Position numbers and translations under genes: made by a program. 64,000 nt of DNA, taken from Pseudomonas alkylphenolica. Lineage in GTDB: Bacteria; Pseudomonadota; Gammaproteobacteria; Pseudomonadales; Pseudomonadaceae. The stretch is from NCBI RefSeq assembly GCF_000746525.1, contig NZ_CP009048.1, positions 1,977,501 to 2,041,500 on the forward strand. The letters are read 5' to 3'. Under the pieces are notes generated by a model. It made no database searches. It was not told the origin of the DNA and saw nothing but the letters and a program-made list of their open reading frames with translations. Position 1 is the stretch's first letter; each line of letters starts with the position of its first letter. Positions 29,675-38,963 of the stretch are shown here, piece by piece.

Positions 29675-29839
29675 AGGCTGGGCTGGGCTGGGCTGGGCTT
29701 CGGATGCGGGGATCCATTCCCTGCGGCGCCGCTGATGGCCCCTTCCGCCTTTACGGCGGCCTACTTTCCTCTTGGGGAAAGTAGGCAAAGCCGCTGGCTC
29801 CTACATACGGCCCTACGCTGCGCTCCGGGTCCCTTCGCT
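29675..29839. repeat. Left arm of a large intergenic inverted repeat, with (GGGCT)n tract
   Basis: It begins with about five GGCTG pentamers (29677-29700). From 29721 to 29839 it matches the reverse complement of 30210-30328 at roughly nine bases in ten, including CCCCTTCCGCCTTTACGGCG and CCCTACGCTGCGCTCCGGGT. It contains inner hairpins such as CCGCCTTTACGGCGG. No coding sense. Further non-coding sequence with similar GC-rich short palindromes runs to ~30035. Confidence 0.85.
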
Positions 29840-30038
29840 ACGGTGCCTTCCAGGGGCATCGCGGCCTACGACTTGCTTCGCCAAGTCTACGGCTCGCGAA
29901 CTTCGGCTAAGGCCGAAGGGTGCTGCGCACCAGCCCCCTCCAGACACCTACACTCAGCCTCCTGAAGTCGCAAAGTTACGGGCGGCGCCTGCATTGACGC
30001 ATCTTCGAAATCAGATTCTGGCGGCGCCAGGATGATGC

Positions 30039-30152
30039 CATCGCGGGGCAAGCCCGCTCCCACCGGGTTAATTGATCTCCCGGTGGGAGCGGGCTTGCCC
30101 CGCGATATCGACCTGCCAGTTACATCGCATCGCGGGAAAATCCCGCTTCAAC
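30039..30152. repeat. REP pair plus a degenerate third REP
   Basis: ATCGCGGGGCAAGCCCGCTC and its complement form a 28-bp-arm palindrome at 30039-30106. A third, altered copy (ATCGCGGGAAAATCCCGCTT) follows at 30127-30147. The cluster sits in the centre of the large inverted repeat. Confidence 0.88.
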
Positions 30153-30209
30153 GTGTTGATCTTGATCTTCATGCACGCAAGTTAAGGCGCCGTGGACTGC
30201 GACTTCAGG

Positions 30210-30395
30210 AGCGAGGGGACCCGGAGCGCAGCGTAGGGCCGGATGCAGGAGCAGGCGGTTTTGCCTACTTTTTCCAAGAAAAAAGTAGGCCGCCGTAAAG
30301 GCGGAAGGGGCCAGAAGCGGCGCCACAGCGAATGGATAAACTCGCAGCCCCAGCAACCAGACCCAACCCAACCCAACCCAACCCAACCCAACCCA
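30210..30395. repeat. Right arm of the large inverted repeat, with (ACCCA)7 tract
   Basis: 30210-30328 is the inverted counterpart of 29721-29839. It ends in seven exact ACCCA units at 30361-30395, the mirror of the pentamer tract at the outer end of the left arm, so the two arms share both the conserved block and an outer pentanucleotide run. From 30396 to 30708 I see only lower-GC leader sequence of the autotransporter gene. Confidence 0.85.
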
Positions 30396-30708
30396 AGAAT
30401 CATAGCCCTCGGGATTCCGTGAAGAGCCTTTTTTTATTTGGCAGAGGTGAAGGAGGGCGTGGCTGCTAGTAACCGAGGCGATGAAAGAAACTGCATGCAG
30501 CGCGGGCCAAGGTGACGGTGTTGTCCAGTTAACCGCGCTAGCCAAAGCACGATAGGCGCTAGCTGCCATTGCACTGGCGCCAGAAATATATACCTCTGAC
30601 AAACAAGAGTATTTATACTCGCCGCGCCTCCAGCGTGGCAATTTGACATCACTCCTAGACGAAGCCACGCAAGGACGCGTTCTCACCTCGATTTCAAAGG
30701 AAGAAAAA

Positions 30709-33285
30709 GTGGCTGTCGTTAACCTACAAAAAACCCTTATCGCGCTTGCTATCACCGCAGCAGCACATCCCGTTTACGCTGAAACCCTGCCTTTGACCAA
30801 CGCGGGCGTGCAGATCGAAAACGTCTCTTATGCGGACCACGTTGAAGTCAATGGCGCGTTCGCTACGACCAACAGCGACCTGGACGCCATCGAGTTCAAC
30901 AGCGTTACCTTCAACAAGGACCTGATCATCAATGCCAACGTTAATGCCAATGGCACTAACGCTGATGGCCTGGACCTGTCTATGGCGGGTGAGGACGAAG
31001 ACCCTTCGTCGTTCGGCCCGGCGACCGAAATCTTCGGTAACCTGGTGAACAAGGGCAGCATTGCGGTGAGTGGTGGTGGTGTGTCGGCAATGCTGGTTGA
31101 CCCGGCTATCATCCACGGCAACCTGGTCAACGAAGGCACCTTGAGCGTTAACGGCGACGAGTTCGAAGGTGACGGTATCCGTGCGCTGGAATTCTCCGGT
31201 GAGTCGCAATTGCACGGCAATCTGATCAACGCCAGCACGGGCCAGATTCTGGCGAACGGCAAGAACGCCAAGGGTATCTTGCTCGAAGGCGGCGAGATTG
31301 ACGGCAAGCTGATCAACAATGGCTTGATTCAGGTCAGCGGCGAGGGCGCCACTGCTCTGGATGCCACTTCCAATGAATACTTCGGCTACACCGATCTTGT
31401 CGACATCGGCGGCATTGAAAACAATGGCCGCATCATCGCAACGGGTGACGATGCGGTTGGCGTTGAGCTGGACGGCGTCAGCTTTACCACTTCGTCTGCC
31501 CAGTTCGTCAACAATGGCCTGATTCAGGCTACCGACGCCGCAATTGAAATCGGTGGCTTTGACATTGATGGTGAGGGCGAAGGCGGCCCGCTCACGCTGG
31601 TCAACCGTGGCACCCTGGTTTCTGAAGACGAAGCCATCGATGCCTCCGACGCATCCGGTGTGGTAGTGCTGGACTGGCAAGGCGGCGCGATCACCGGCAA
31701 TCTGATCGATCTGGATCGCATTTATGTTACCGGTGATGCAGTGTTCAAGGGCACCAGTGCCGATGTCGATGGCTACAACATCCGCATGTACGACAACGGT
31801 CCGTTGAATGTCGGTACCGAGAGCAGTGCAGGGCATCTGCAACTGGCTAATGCCCACACCTCGTTGCAGGGTGACCTGGTGGTAGCCAACGGCTCATCGC
31901 TGGATCTGAACCTGAGCAGCGCGACCGATGCCAGCAAGGCAGTCTTGAGCGTCGACGGCAATGCAACCTTCAAGAAGGGTTCGCAAATCACCCTGGCCGC
32001 CCAGGGCAACGATTTTACCGCCGCTGGCAGCACCTACACGCTGGTCAAGGCTGATTCGCTGGATAACCAGACCGAGTCCGGCAAGCTGGTCAGCAGCCGT
32101 TCCTCGCTGTTGAACGTCGATACCTATGTCGTCGAAGGCAATCAGGTCGTTGCGACCGTCACCGGGAAATCGTCTTCGCAAGTCGGTGAGGTGATCAAGG
32201 ACATCGGCGGTTCGGGCAACGCCCAGCGCGCCGCTTCGGCATTCAGCAGCGTTGCCACGCAACTGGCCAGCTTGAACCCGCAGGACAAAGTCTTCCAGGC
32301 CTATGTCAATGCATCGCAGGACGCTCAAGCGCTGCGCGCGCTGGCTGAGCAGTTGACCCCAGAGGTCAATGGCGGGGCGACTCAGGCCGCGACCACCGGC
32401 CAGACACTGATCAGCAACGTCACCAGTGGCCGCACCTCCGGGGCGCGTGGCATGTCTTCGGGCGAGGGCTTCAAGGAAGCGGGTGTCTGGGTGCAAACCC
32501 TGTACAGCGATGCCAGCCAGGACCTGCGTGACAATGTCGCGGGTTACAACGCCTACAGCCGCGGCATCGCGGTGGGTGCCGACGGTAAGCTCAACGATCA
32601 GGTAACCTTGGGTGTGGCGTACAGCTACCTGAATACCGACGTCAACGGCAAGAGCGGTGACAAAACCAAGGTCGATGGTCATGCATTCACGCTGTACGGC
32701 GGTTTTGAGCAAGGTAACTACTTTGTTGATGGCAGCCTGACCTATGGTCTGAACAACAACGAAAGCAAGCGCAGCATTGCCAACACAACCGCCAAAGGCG
32801 ATTACGACAGCAACCTGTTTGGTGTGAACCTGGTCGGTGGCTACACCTACCACGTCTCGCCATCGGTGCTGGTTGAGCCTCGCGTAGCCGCGCGCTACAG
32901 CAGGGTTGATATCGACGGTTACCGTGAAAAAGGCAGCTCCGCAGCACTTAAAGTCGAAGATCAGCGCTTCGAAGTGGCTGAACTGGGTGCAGGTCTGCGC
33001 GTTGCCGGCAATTTCCCGCTGGGCAGTGGCGCGCTTGAGCCGCAGGCCCAAGTCATGGCGTATCACGACTTTATCGGTGATGAAGTCAGCAGCACCTCTA
33101 CCTTCATTTCGGGTAACACGCCGTTCGTGACCAGCGGTGCCAGTGCGGTACGAAACAGCTATGAAGCGGGTGTAGGCGCTGACTACCACCTGGGCGCTGT
33201 GACGGTTGGCTTGAGCTACGACTATGTAGGCAAGTCTGACTTCGATGCCGATACGGTCACCGCCAAAGTGCGTTACGACTTCTGA
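30709..33285 (+). CDS. Autotransporter (type Va secretion) with repetitive passenger
   Basis: An ~858-residue secreted/outer-membrane protein. I choose GTG at 30709 because AAAGGAAG precedes it and the product then begins with a clean signal peptide (LQKTLIALAITAAAHPVYA, cleaved before ETL). An in-frame TTG at 30643 would add 22 unlikely residues. The passenger (~25-580) is a beta-helix of imperfect repeats such as GNLVNKGSIAVSGGG, GNLVNEGTLSVNGDE and GKLINNGLIQVSGEG. The C-terminal barrel (~585-858) starts EAGVWVQTLYSDASQD and ends in ...TAKVRYDF, with the C-terminal phenylalanine required for barrel insertion. The stop overlaps the start of the lipoprotein hydrolase gene by one base. The passenger function, adhesin or otherwise, is unknown. 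Confidence 0.92.
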   Translation: MAVVNLQKTLIALAITAAAHPVYAETLPLTNAGVQIENVSYADHVEVNGAFATTNSDLDAIEFNSVTFNKDLIINANVNANGTNADGLDLSMAGEDEDPSSFGPATEIFGNLVNKGSIAVSGGGVSAMLVDPAIIHGNLVNEGTLSVNGDEFEGDGIRALEFSGESQLHGNLINASTGQILANGKNAKGILLEGGEIDGKLINNGLIQVSGEGATALDATSNEYFGYTDLVDIGGIENNGRIIATGDDAVGVELDGVSFTTSSAQFVNNGLIQATDAAIEIGGFDIDGEGEGGPLTLVNRGTLVSEDEAIDASDASGVVVLDWQGGAITGNLIDLDRIYVTGDAVFKGTSADVDGYNIRMYDNGPLNVGTESSAGHLQLANAHTSLQGDLVVANGSSLDLNLSSATDASKAVLSVDGNATFKKGSQITLAAQGNDFTAAGSTYTLVKADSLDNQTESGKLVSSRSSLLNVDTYVVEGNQVVATVTGKSSSQVGEVIKDIGGSGNAQRAASAFSSVATQLASLNPQDKVFQAYVNASQDAQALRALAEQLTPEVNGGATQAATTGQTLISNVTSGRTSGARGMSSGEGFKEAGVWVQTLYSDASQDLRDNVAGYNAYSRGIAVGADGKLNDQVTLGVAYSYLNTDVNGKSGDKTKVDGHAFTLYGGFEQGNYFVDGSLTYGLNNNESKRSIANTTAKGDYDSNLFGVNLVGGYTYHVSPSVLVEPRVAARYSRVDIDGYREKGSSAALKVEDQRFEVAELGAGLRVAGNFPLGSGALEPQAQVMAYHDFIGDEVSSTSTFISGNTPFVTSGASAVRNSYEAGVGADYHLGAVTVGLSYDYVGKSDFDADTVTAKVRYDF

Positions 33286-34196
33286 TGACCGCTGCAAGTC
33301 TCAGCCCGCTACGGTGGGCCGGGGTTTGCCTGCAAGGCGCGGCACTGTTGTTCAGTGCCGCGCTGAGCGGTTGCCAGTCGCCTCGGCAGGCACTGCAAGC
33401 GTTGGCATCCTCCCATGGCCAGCACCTGGAAGTGCTGGCCACTACCCCTTTTCCCCTGGCGATGATCGCATCGCACAAGCAGCAAAATGCCGCGCGATTA
33501 CGCATCTATCTGGAAGGTGATGGCCACGCCTGGGCCACGCCGACGCAACCGAGTATCGACCCCAGTCCCCGGCAACTGCTGGTGGCGCAATTGGCGCTGG
33601 ATGACCCCACGCCGGCACTCTATCTGGGCCGCCCCTGTCAGTTCGTCAGCGTCTCGAGCTGTACGCCTGAAATGTGGACGAACCGGCGCTTCTCCGAAGA
33701 GGTCATTGCCAGTCTTGATCAGGCGCTGGATCTGCTCAAAGCGCGTTATCGCAATCAGGACTTCGAACTGGTCGGCTACTCCGGTGGCGCCGCAGTGGCA
33801 CTGCTGTTGGCTACCAGGCGTGACGACATTGCCCAGCTACAAACGCTGGCGGGTAACCTCAGCCCGACGGAGTGGGTCCGGATACACCAGCTCACACCTT
33901 TGCGCGGTTCGCTTGAGCCCTTGCAGTACCGCCAACGTCTGGCTTCGATCCCGCAACGGCACTTGTTCGGCAGTGAGGACCGGGTGATTCCGAGCGCTAT
34001 TGAAGGGTTTTACCGCCGTCAATTAGGGCCGGCCGCATGCCTGGAAACCCTCGTGATACCGGGTGTCAGCCATGAGACTGGATGGAACCAGGCCTGGCAG
34101 CGCTGGCGAGAGCAGCCGATCAAATGTGCGTTGCCTGCACGAGAGGGAACTGCTGAGGGTGCAGAAGAGGGCGTAGCAGGTAGCCTGTCCCGTTAG
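33285..34196 (+). CDS. Alpha/beta-hydrolase lipoprotein
   Basis: A 303-residue predicted lipoprotein: CLQGAALLFSAALSGCQSP gives a lipobox with Cys ~30, and Gln at +2 points to the outer membrane. The body looks like an alpha/beta hydrolase: LRIYLEGDGHAW strand, nucleophile elbow ELVGYSGGAAVALLLATRR (Gly-Tyr-Ser-Gly-Gly), acid in HLFGSEDRVIP and histidine in VIPGVSHETGW. Its ATG shares the last A of the autotransporter stop codon, so the pair is translationally coupled. That suggests the hydrolase works with, or matures, the surface protein or its substrate. Confidence 0.85.
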   Translation: MTAASLSPLRWAGVCLQGAALLFSAALSGCQSPRQALQALASSHGQHLEVLATTPFPLAMIASHKQQNAARLRIYLEGDGHAWATPTQPSIDPSPRQLLVAQLALDDPTPALYLGRPCQFVSVSSCTPEMWTNRRFSEEVIASLDQALDLLKARYRNQDFELVGYSGGAAVALLLATRRDDIAQLQTLAGNLSPTEWVRIHQLTPLRGSLEPLQYRQRLASIPQRHLFGSEDRVIPSAIEGFYRRQLGPAACLETLVIPGVSHETGWNQAWQRWREQPIKCALPAREGTAEGAEEGVAGSLSR

Positions 34197-34437
34197 TTTA
34201 GTAATAACCAACCTGAGCGTTAGAAAAGCAGAGTCTAACTACCTTAACTTCCGTGCCACCTTACACGGCAAGAAAAACTGACCACAGGAAAACGTTATTG
34301 TTCGTTGCGAGGGCTGCCCGAGTGGCCAGTTCGGCATCGAATGGAACGAGACCCGGATGTCTCGCCTGGGAAGGCTTAGTTAATCCCGGTGTCTTGAGTG
34401 ATTTGCAATCACCCATGAACAGTAGGAGATAACAATA

Positions 34438-35475
34438 ATGATCAGGACTCTGAAATTCGCAGCGCTGGCAACCGGGTTGTTGACTGCCAGTCATGGCCTT
34501 GCGGCCGATCTCACCATCGTCTCCTTCGGTGGCGCCAACAAAGAGGCCCAGGTAAAGGCCTTCTACAAACCCTGGCAGCAAGCCAGCGGCAGCAAGATTA
34601 TTTCCGGTGAATACAACGGCGAAATGGCCAAGGTCAAAGCCATGGTCGACACCCGCAGCGTCTCCTGGGATGCGGTGGAAGTCGAATCGGCCGAGCTTGC
34701 CCGCGGTTGTGACGAAGGCATGTTCGAAACCCTCGACCCGGCGCAGATCGGTCTCGACAGCAAAGACTTCGTACCCGGTGCCATCCAGCCATGCGGCATC
34801 GGTTTCCTGGTGTATTCGACGGTACTGGCCTATAACGCCAGCAAGTTGAAAGAAGCGCCCACCGGCTGGCAAGACTTCTGGGATGTCGAGCGCTTCCCGG
34901 GCAAGCGCGGCCTGCGCAAACTGGCCAAATCGACCCTGGAATTCGCCCTGATCGCCGACGGTGTAGCGCCTGGGGAGGTCTACACCTTGCTGGCGACCGA
35001 GGCGGGTCAGGATCGCGCCTTTGCCAAACTCGACCAGATCAAGCCGCACATTCAGTGGTGGGAAGCCGGCGCACAGCCGCCGCAGTACCTCGCGGCCGGG
35101 GATGTGGTGATGAGTTCGGTGTACAACGGCCGCCTTTCGGCTGAGCAACGCAAAACCTATGACCTGAAGATCGTCTGGTCGGGCGGGCTCTACGAGTTCG
35201 ACTCCTGGGCCATCCCGCGCGGTGCTTCACGCCAGGAGAAAACCCGCGAATTCATCGCCTTCTCGCTGGAGCCTGTGCAACAGAAAAGCTTTGCCGAGCA
35301 CATCGACTACGGCGCCGCCAACCTGCAGGCGATGGACCTGCTCGACAAGGCGCGCATCGCCGAACTGCCCACCGCGCCAGAGAACCTCGCGCAGCAGGTG
35401 CCGGTAGATGCGCTGTTCTGGGCGGACCATGGCGAACACCTGGAGCAGCGTTTCAACGCCTGGGCTTCGCGCTGA
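34438..35475 (+). CDS. Orphan polyamine-type ABC substrate-binding protein
   Basis: A 345-residue periplasmic binding protein with signal peptide (KFAALATGLLTASHGLAA) and type-2 binding fold: LTIVSFGGANKEAQVKAFYKPWQQASG, then WDAVEVESAELARGCDEGMFE and FWDVERFPGKRGLRK. This resembles PotD/PotF and related putrescine/spermidine or opine-type binding proteins. The ribosome site AGGAGATAACAATAATG is strong. No ATPase or permease gene adjoins, so it must use a transporter encoded elsewhere or act as a sensor. A clear terminator follows. Confidence 0.87.
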   Translation: MIRTLKFAALATGLLTASHGLAADLTIVSFGGANKEAQVKAFYKPWQQASGSKIISGEYNGEMAKVKAMVDTRSVSWDAVEVESAELARGCDEGMFETLDPAQIGLDSKDFVPGAIQPCGIGFLVYSTVLAYNASKLKEAPTGWQDFWDVERFPGKRGLRKLAKSTLEFALIADGVAPGEVYTLLATEAGQDRAFAKLDQIKPHIQWWEAGAQPPQYLAAGDVVMSSVYNGRLSAEQRKTYDLKIVWSGGLYEFDSWAIPRGASRQEKTREFIAFSLEPVQQKSFAEHIDYGAANLQAMDLLDKARIAELPTAPENLAQQVPVDALFWADHGEHLEQRFNAWASR

Positions 35476-35494
35476 TTTTTTGAGTGGCCATGCC

Positions 35495-35524
35495 AGCCAT
35501 GGGGTGTATACCCCATGGCTTTTT
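35495..35524 (+). terminator. Intrinsic terminator after the binding-protein gene
   Basis: AGCCATGGGG and CCCCATGGCT form a perfect 10-bp stem around TGTATA, followed by TTTTTC. It lies 20 bases after the stop. Confidence 0.93.
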
Positions 35525-35543
35525 CAAGGGTTGGCGTTAGCCC

Positions 35544-36632
35544 TCAGGAAATGGCGTTCAGTCCGGCCTGTTGTGCCTTGGCCGCGGCGCGGCTGCGCAG
35601 CCAGCTGAAAGCAATGGCGAGTATCAGCGCGAAACCGACATAGCCCAGCAGTGGATAAACGGTGCCGACCAGCTTGCTGAAGCCGCCCAGGCTCAAGACC
35701 AGACCTACGCATACAGTCGCTGCGCTGACCAGTTTGAAGCGGCGCGTATCAGGCTTGGCAAAGCGGGCGCTGAAGGCAAAGAACATTCCAACCGCAGTGC
35801 TGTAGATCATGCAAACCAGTGCGATCGACATCACCACCGACAGGATTGGCGAGATGCGCCCGGAAAGTGCCAGGGCCGGCATTTCGATGCCCTGCAACTG
35901 GTTGATGTTGGCGAACAGGCCGATGTTCAACAACAGGATCAACGCACCCAGACCCAGACCTCCGAGTACACCGCCGACTGCTGCAGCCCTGGGCTGTTTG
36001 GTCATGCCGCCGATGACTGCCAGCATCGGGAAGCCCACGGCGATATTGAACGATGCGTACAGCAAGGCGCCAACGAACCAGTTGCCTGTGACCGTCTCGT
36101 TGTTCTCGCGGGCGGCCGCGTCGAGGGCCTCGATCGAAGCGTTGTAGCTGAAGATCGAGTAAGTGGTGATGAGCAGTACCATGGCCAGCAGGAAAGGCAT
36201 AACCGCGCTGATCAGGTTGATAATGCGCTTGACGTTCAGACACAGGGTGGCAATCACCAGCACGGTCATCAGTACACCGCCGAACAGCGGTGGCAGGTTG
36301 TACTCCTGGGTGAAGATCGAACCACTGCCCGCCAGCATCACCACGCCGACGCCGTACAGGAAGAACGACAGCACAACATCGACCAGCAGCCCGATTCGGC
36401 TACCGAACAATCTGTACAGGACTTCCTTGTGCGAGTTCGCTTGCATCTGCGAACTCATCCGGGCGATCTGCATGCCGAGGAAGGCAAACAGCACACCGCT
36501 CACCAGAGTGCCGACGATGCCTATCAGCCCATAGCCGGTGAAGAACTGCAGTACCTCCTGCCCGGAGGCAAAGCCGCCGCCGATCACCACTGACATGTAA
36601 GCAAGCGCAATCTGGATAGATTGTTTATTCAT
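35544..36632 (-). CDS. YkvI-like LeuT-fold membrane transporter
   Basis: A 362-residue inner-membrane protein with about ten hydrophobic helices. The opening IQIALAYMSVVIGGGFASGQEVLQFF has the broken first helix with Gly-Gly-Gly-Phe-Ala-Ser-Gly-Gln seen in the YkvI family, which is related to amino acid transporters of the APC/LeuT fold. The frame opens 44 codons earlier, but the ATG at 36632 directly precedes the first helix. It is monocistronic and convergent on the binding-protein gene. The transported compound is unknown. Confidence 0.83.
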   Translation of the reverse strand: MNKQSIQIALAYMSVVIGGGFASGQEVLQFFTGYGLIGIVGTLVSGVLFAFLGMQIARMSSQMQANSHKEVLYRLFGSRIGLLVDVVLSFFLYGVGVVMLAGSGSIFTQEYNLPPLFGGVLMTVLVIATLCLNVKRIINLISAVMPFLLAMVLLITTYSIFSYNASIEALDAAARENNETVTGNWFVGALLYASFNIAVGFPMLAVIGGMTKQPRAAAVGGVLGGLGLGALILLLNIGLFANINQLQGIEMPALALSGRISPILSVVMSIALVCMIYSTAVGMFFAFSARFAKPDTRRFKLVSAATVCVGLVLSLGGFSKLVGTVYPLLGYVGFALILAIAFSWLRSRAAAKAQQAGLNAIS

Positions 36633-36925
36633 TACACTTAATCTCGTTCTTAGACTTATTAGTTGCATGGAATAGCGCGGTAACTCCTGCCCGCGCCATT
36701 CCGCATAGCGACGATCTGCATGGCTGCACAACAAGCACCCTGGCTCGCTGGATCGTGCAGGCATGCCGACGCCAGGCGCAGTATAGGAAGAGTGGGCTAG
36801 TTGTTTTGACTGTATAGGCAGTCATATCTGGCGAAAAGTGCTGTAGAAGCTTGATTTGTAATACTGTTTTCGCGAAACGGCAGAAATTTACCGAAAAGTC
36901 CTCTACAGTCTGGCCCATTGCAAGC

Positions 36926-38293
36926 CTAAGTCCGGCGGATTTCCAGCGTAGCCTTCAGCCCGCCTACCGCGCGGTTTTCCAGCCTGACCTGGCCACCGAG
37001 TCGCATGGCAATAGCCTGCACGATGGTCAAGCCCAAGCCAGCGCCCTGGTCATTGCCACGGCTGTAGAAGCGTTCGAAAAGCCGCTCACGCTCTGCCTCA
37101 TCGATGCCCGGTCCGTCATCTTCGACCGACAGTTCGAAATGCTTGTCCCGGCACGCCAGGCGCACGGTGATCAGGCCCTTGGCCGGTGAAAAGTTCGCCG
37201 CATTGGTGAGCAGGTTGTGCAATGCGATAGTGATCGCCGCATTGTCTACCTGCGCCCGATAATCGCCTGGCTCGACGTCGAACTCCAGCTCCAGGCCTTT
37301 GTCCAGCAGCCAGGCAGTGAGTTGCGCAAGGCTGTCGCGAACGGTGCTTTGAAGGTCAGTCTGCAACGCTTTGCGGGTGCTGGCCTGGGGCTCCAGGCGG
37401 GCCATGGTCAGCAGTTGATTGACCAGCCGGGTGGTGCGGTCCACGCCACTGATCAAGTAGTTCAACGACTCGCGACGCTGCTCCGGTGTTCCGGCTTCCA
37501 GCAGGTTCTGTGCGTGTACCCGCAGTACCGCCAGGGGTGTGCGCATTTCATGCGCGGCATCGGCGATGAAGCGGCGCTCACGGCCCAATACATCCTCGAT
37601 CTGCGCCAGCATCCGGTTGAGTGCCGACTGCATGGGCTCAAGCTCCGTGGGCAACGGCATCATCTTCAGCGGTTCAAGCGAGCCTGCATGCCGTGCGCGC
37701 AAGGTCGCCGCCATGTCCGCCAGCGGCTTGAGCCCCCAGCCAATCGCCAGCCACACCAATGCAACGAGGATCAGGCTGCCGAGCACATTGGGCCAGAGGG
37801 TATGGCGCACGATGCGGCCTACCAGGTCCGAGCGGACATCGTCGCGTTCGCCGACCCATATGCGCAGATGGTTTTCCTTGTCTTCGAGCAGAAACCCACG
37901 CCAGGTGCGCTGTTTGAGGTCGGTCACATCGCTGAAGCCTGCGGTCGTCGGCGCCCGCTCGAAGGACGGGGCGCTGGCGGTCTGTACCAGCACATCGCCT
38001 TGCGGGTTCCACACCTGGAAAGCGATCTTGCTTTCATAGGGATGGCCATCGACCTTGGGCATGGCTTCGCCCAGGGCTTTGTTGAAGGCTTGATAAAGCT
38101 CGTTATGTTCGCGTGTCGCCACGGGCATGCGCATGACGCCCTGAAGCAGCCGTGCGTTCTGCGCCAGCTGGGCGTCGTAAACCTCGGCGATTTCGTGATT
38201 GCTGTCGTGCAGGTTGAGCAGACTGATCACCAGCAGGCCGGACAGCATCAGGCCGATGATCAAGGTCAGGGTGCGCCGCCGGATCGAAGTCAT
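36926..38293 (-). CDS. Sensor histidine kinase (QseC/PmrB type)
   Basis: A 455-residue membrane sensor kinase, last gene of the seven-gene operon. Two membrane helices (~8-25 and ~165-190) flank a ~140-residue periplasmic sensor region. The cytoplasmic part has the phospho-acceptor box RRFIADAAHEMRTPLAVLRVH, N-box LHNLLTNAANFSP, G1 VEDDGPGID and G2 GAGLGLTIVQAIA. Its ATG overlaps the stop of the response regulator by four bases. The periplasmic domain resembles that of QseC-type kinases, but the signal cannot be read. Coupling to the biosynthesis-like genes suggests it senses their product or substrate. Confidence 0.93.
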   Translation of the reverse strand: MTSIRRRTLTLIIGLMLSGLLVISLLNLHDSNHEIAEVYDAQLAQNARLLQGVMRMPVATREHNELYQAFNKALGEAMPKVDGHPYESKIAFQVWNPQGDVLVQTASAPSFERAPTTAGFSDVTDLKQRTWRGFLLEDKENHLRIWVGERDDVRSDLVGRIVRHTLWPNVLGSLILVALVWLAIGWGLKPLADMAATLRARHAGSLEPLKMMPLPTELEPMQSALNRMLAQIEDVLGRERRFIADAAHEMRTPLAVLRVHAQNLLEAGTPEQRRESLNYLISGVDRTTRLVNQLLTMARLEPQASTRKALQTDLQSTVRDSLAQLTAWLLDKGLELEFDVEPGDYRAQVDNAAITIALHNLLTNAANFSPAKGLITVRLACRDKHFELSVEDDGPGIDEAERERLFERFYSRGNDQGAGLGLTIVQAIAMRLGGQVRLENRAVGGLKATLEIRRT

Positions 38294-38952
38294 GAGCCCT
38301 GTTCTACCCGGTAACCGACACCACGGATCGTGCGGATCAGGTCGGTGGAGAATTTTTTGCGCAAGTGGTGGATGTGGACTTCCAGGGTGTTGCTCTCGGC
38401 TTCTTCATTCCAGCCGTACAACAACTGGGTCAGGCGCTCGCGCGTCATCACCCGGCCCGGGGGCGACAGCAGTTCGTGCAGCAGCTGATATTCCTTGGGC
38501 GTCAGGGACACGAGCCGACCGTTATAGGTGACCTGCTGGTTGCCGGGGTCCAGCGTGATGCCAGCATGCTGGATCAGTGCGCTGGCGCGTCCGGCGCAAC
38601 GGCGCAGCAGCGCGCGCAGCCGGGCCTTGAGTTCATTCAGGTCAAAGGGTTTGACCAGGTAGTCGTCTGCACCGGCGTCCAGCCCGGCAATGCGGTCTTC
38701 GGTTGCATCTCTGGCCGTCAGGATCAACACCGGCAATGCCGAGCCGCTTTGGCGCAGGCGGCGCAGCACTTCCAGCCCGTCCAGGCGCGGCAGGCCAAGG
38801 TCGAGCACGGCCAGGTCGAAGGTTTCGCTGAGCAGCGAGTGCAAGGCGCTGCTGCCGTCCTGCAGCCAGTCGACCGTGTAGCCCTCGCGCCCCAAGGCCT
38901 GATGAATGCCCTCACCGAGGGCGACGTCGTCTTCGATCAGTAATAGCCGCAC
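38290..38952 (-). CDS. OmpR-family response regulator (QseB/PmrA type)
   Basis: A 220-residue two-domain regulator. The receiver (1-115) has LLLIEDDVALGEGI, the phosphorylated Asp in LAVLDLGLPRLDGLEVL, the Thr of VLILTARDATEDR and Lys in YLVKPFDLNEL. The C-terminal OmpR winged helix has LTPKEYQLLHELL and ESNTLEVHIHHLRKKF with the recognition helix, and ends RTIRGVGYRVE. The start is GTG at 38950-38952 after AGGAGT. It partners the kinase that follows. A direct repeat resembling PmrA/QseB boxes is seen at 43270-43290, upstream of the first operon gene, so autoregulation is plausible. Confidence 0.94.
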   Translation of the reverse strand: MRLLLIEDDVALGEGIHQALGREGYTVDWLQDGSSALHSLLSETFDLAVLDLGLPRLDGLEVLRRLRQSGSALPVLILTARDATEDRIAGLDAGADDYLVKPFDLNELKARLRALLRRCAGRASALIQHAGITLDPGNQQVTYNGRLVSLTPKEYQLLHELLSPPGRVMTRERLTQLLYGWNEEAESNTLEVHIHHLRKKFSTDLIRTIRGVGYRVEQGS

Positions 38953-38963
38953 CGGAACTCCTG

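Noticed and set aside
30361..30395. Tandem ACCCA units considered as CRISPR or telomere-like repeats
   Set aside because: There are no spacers and the units are only five bases; it is a microsatellite at the end of an inverted-repeat arm.
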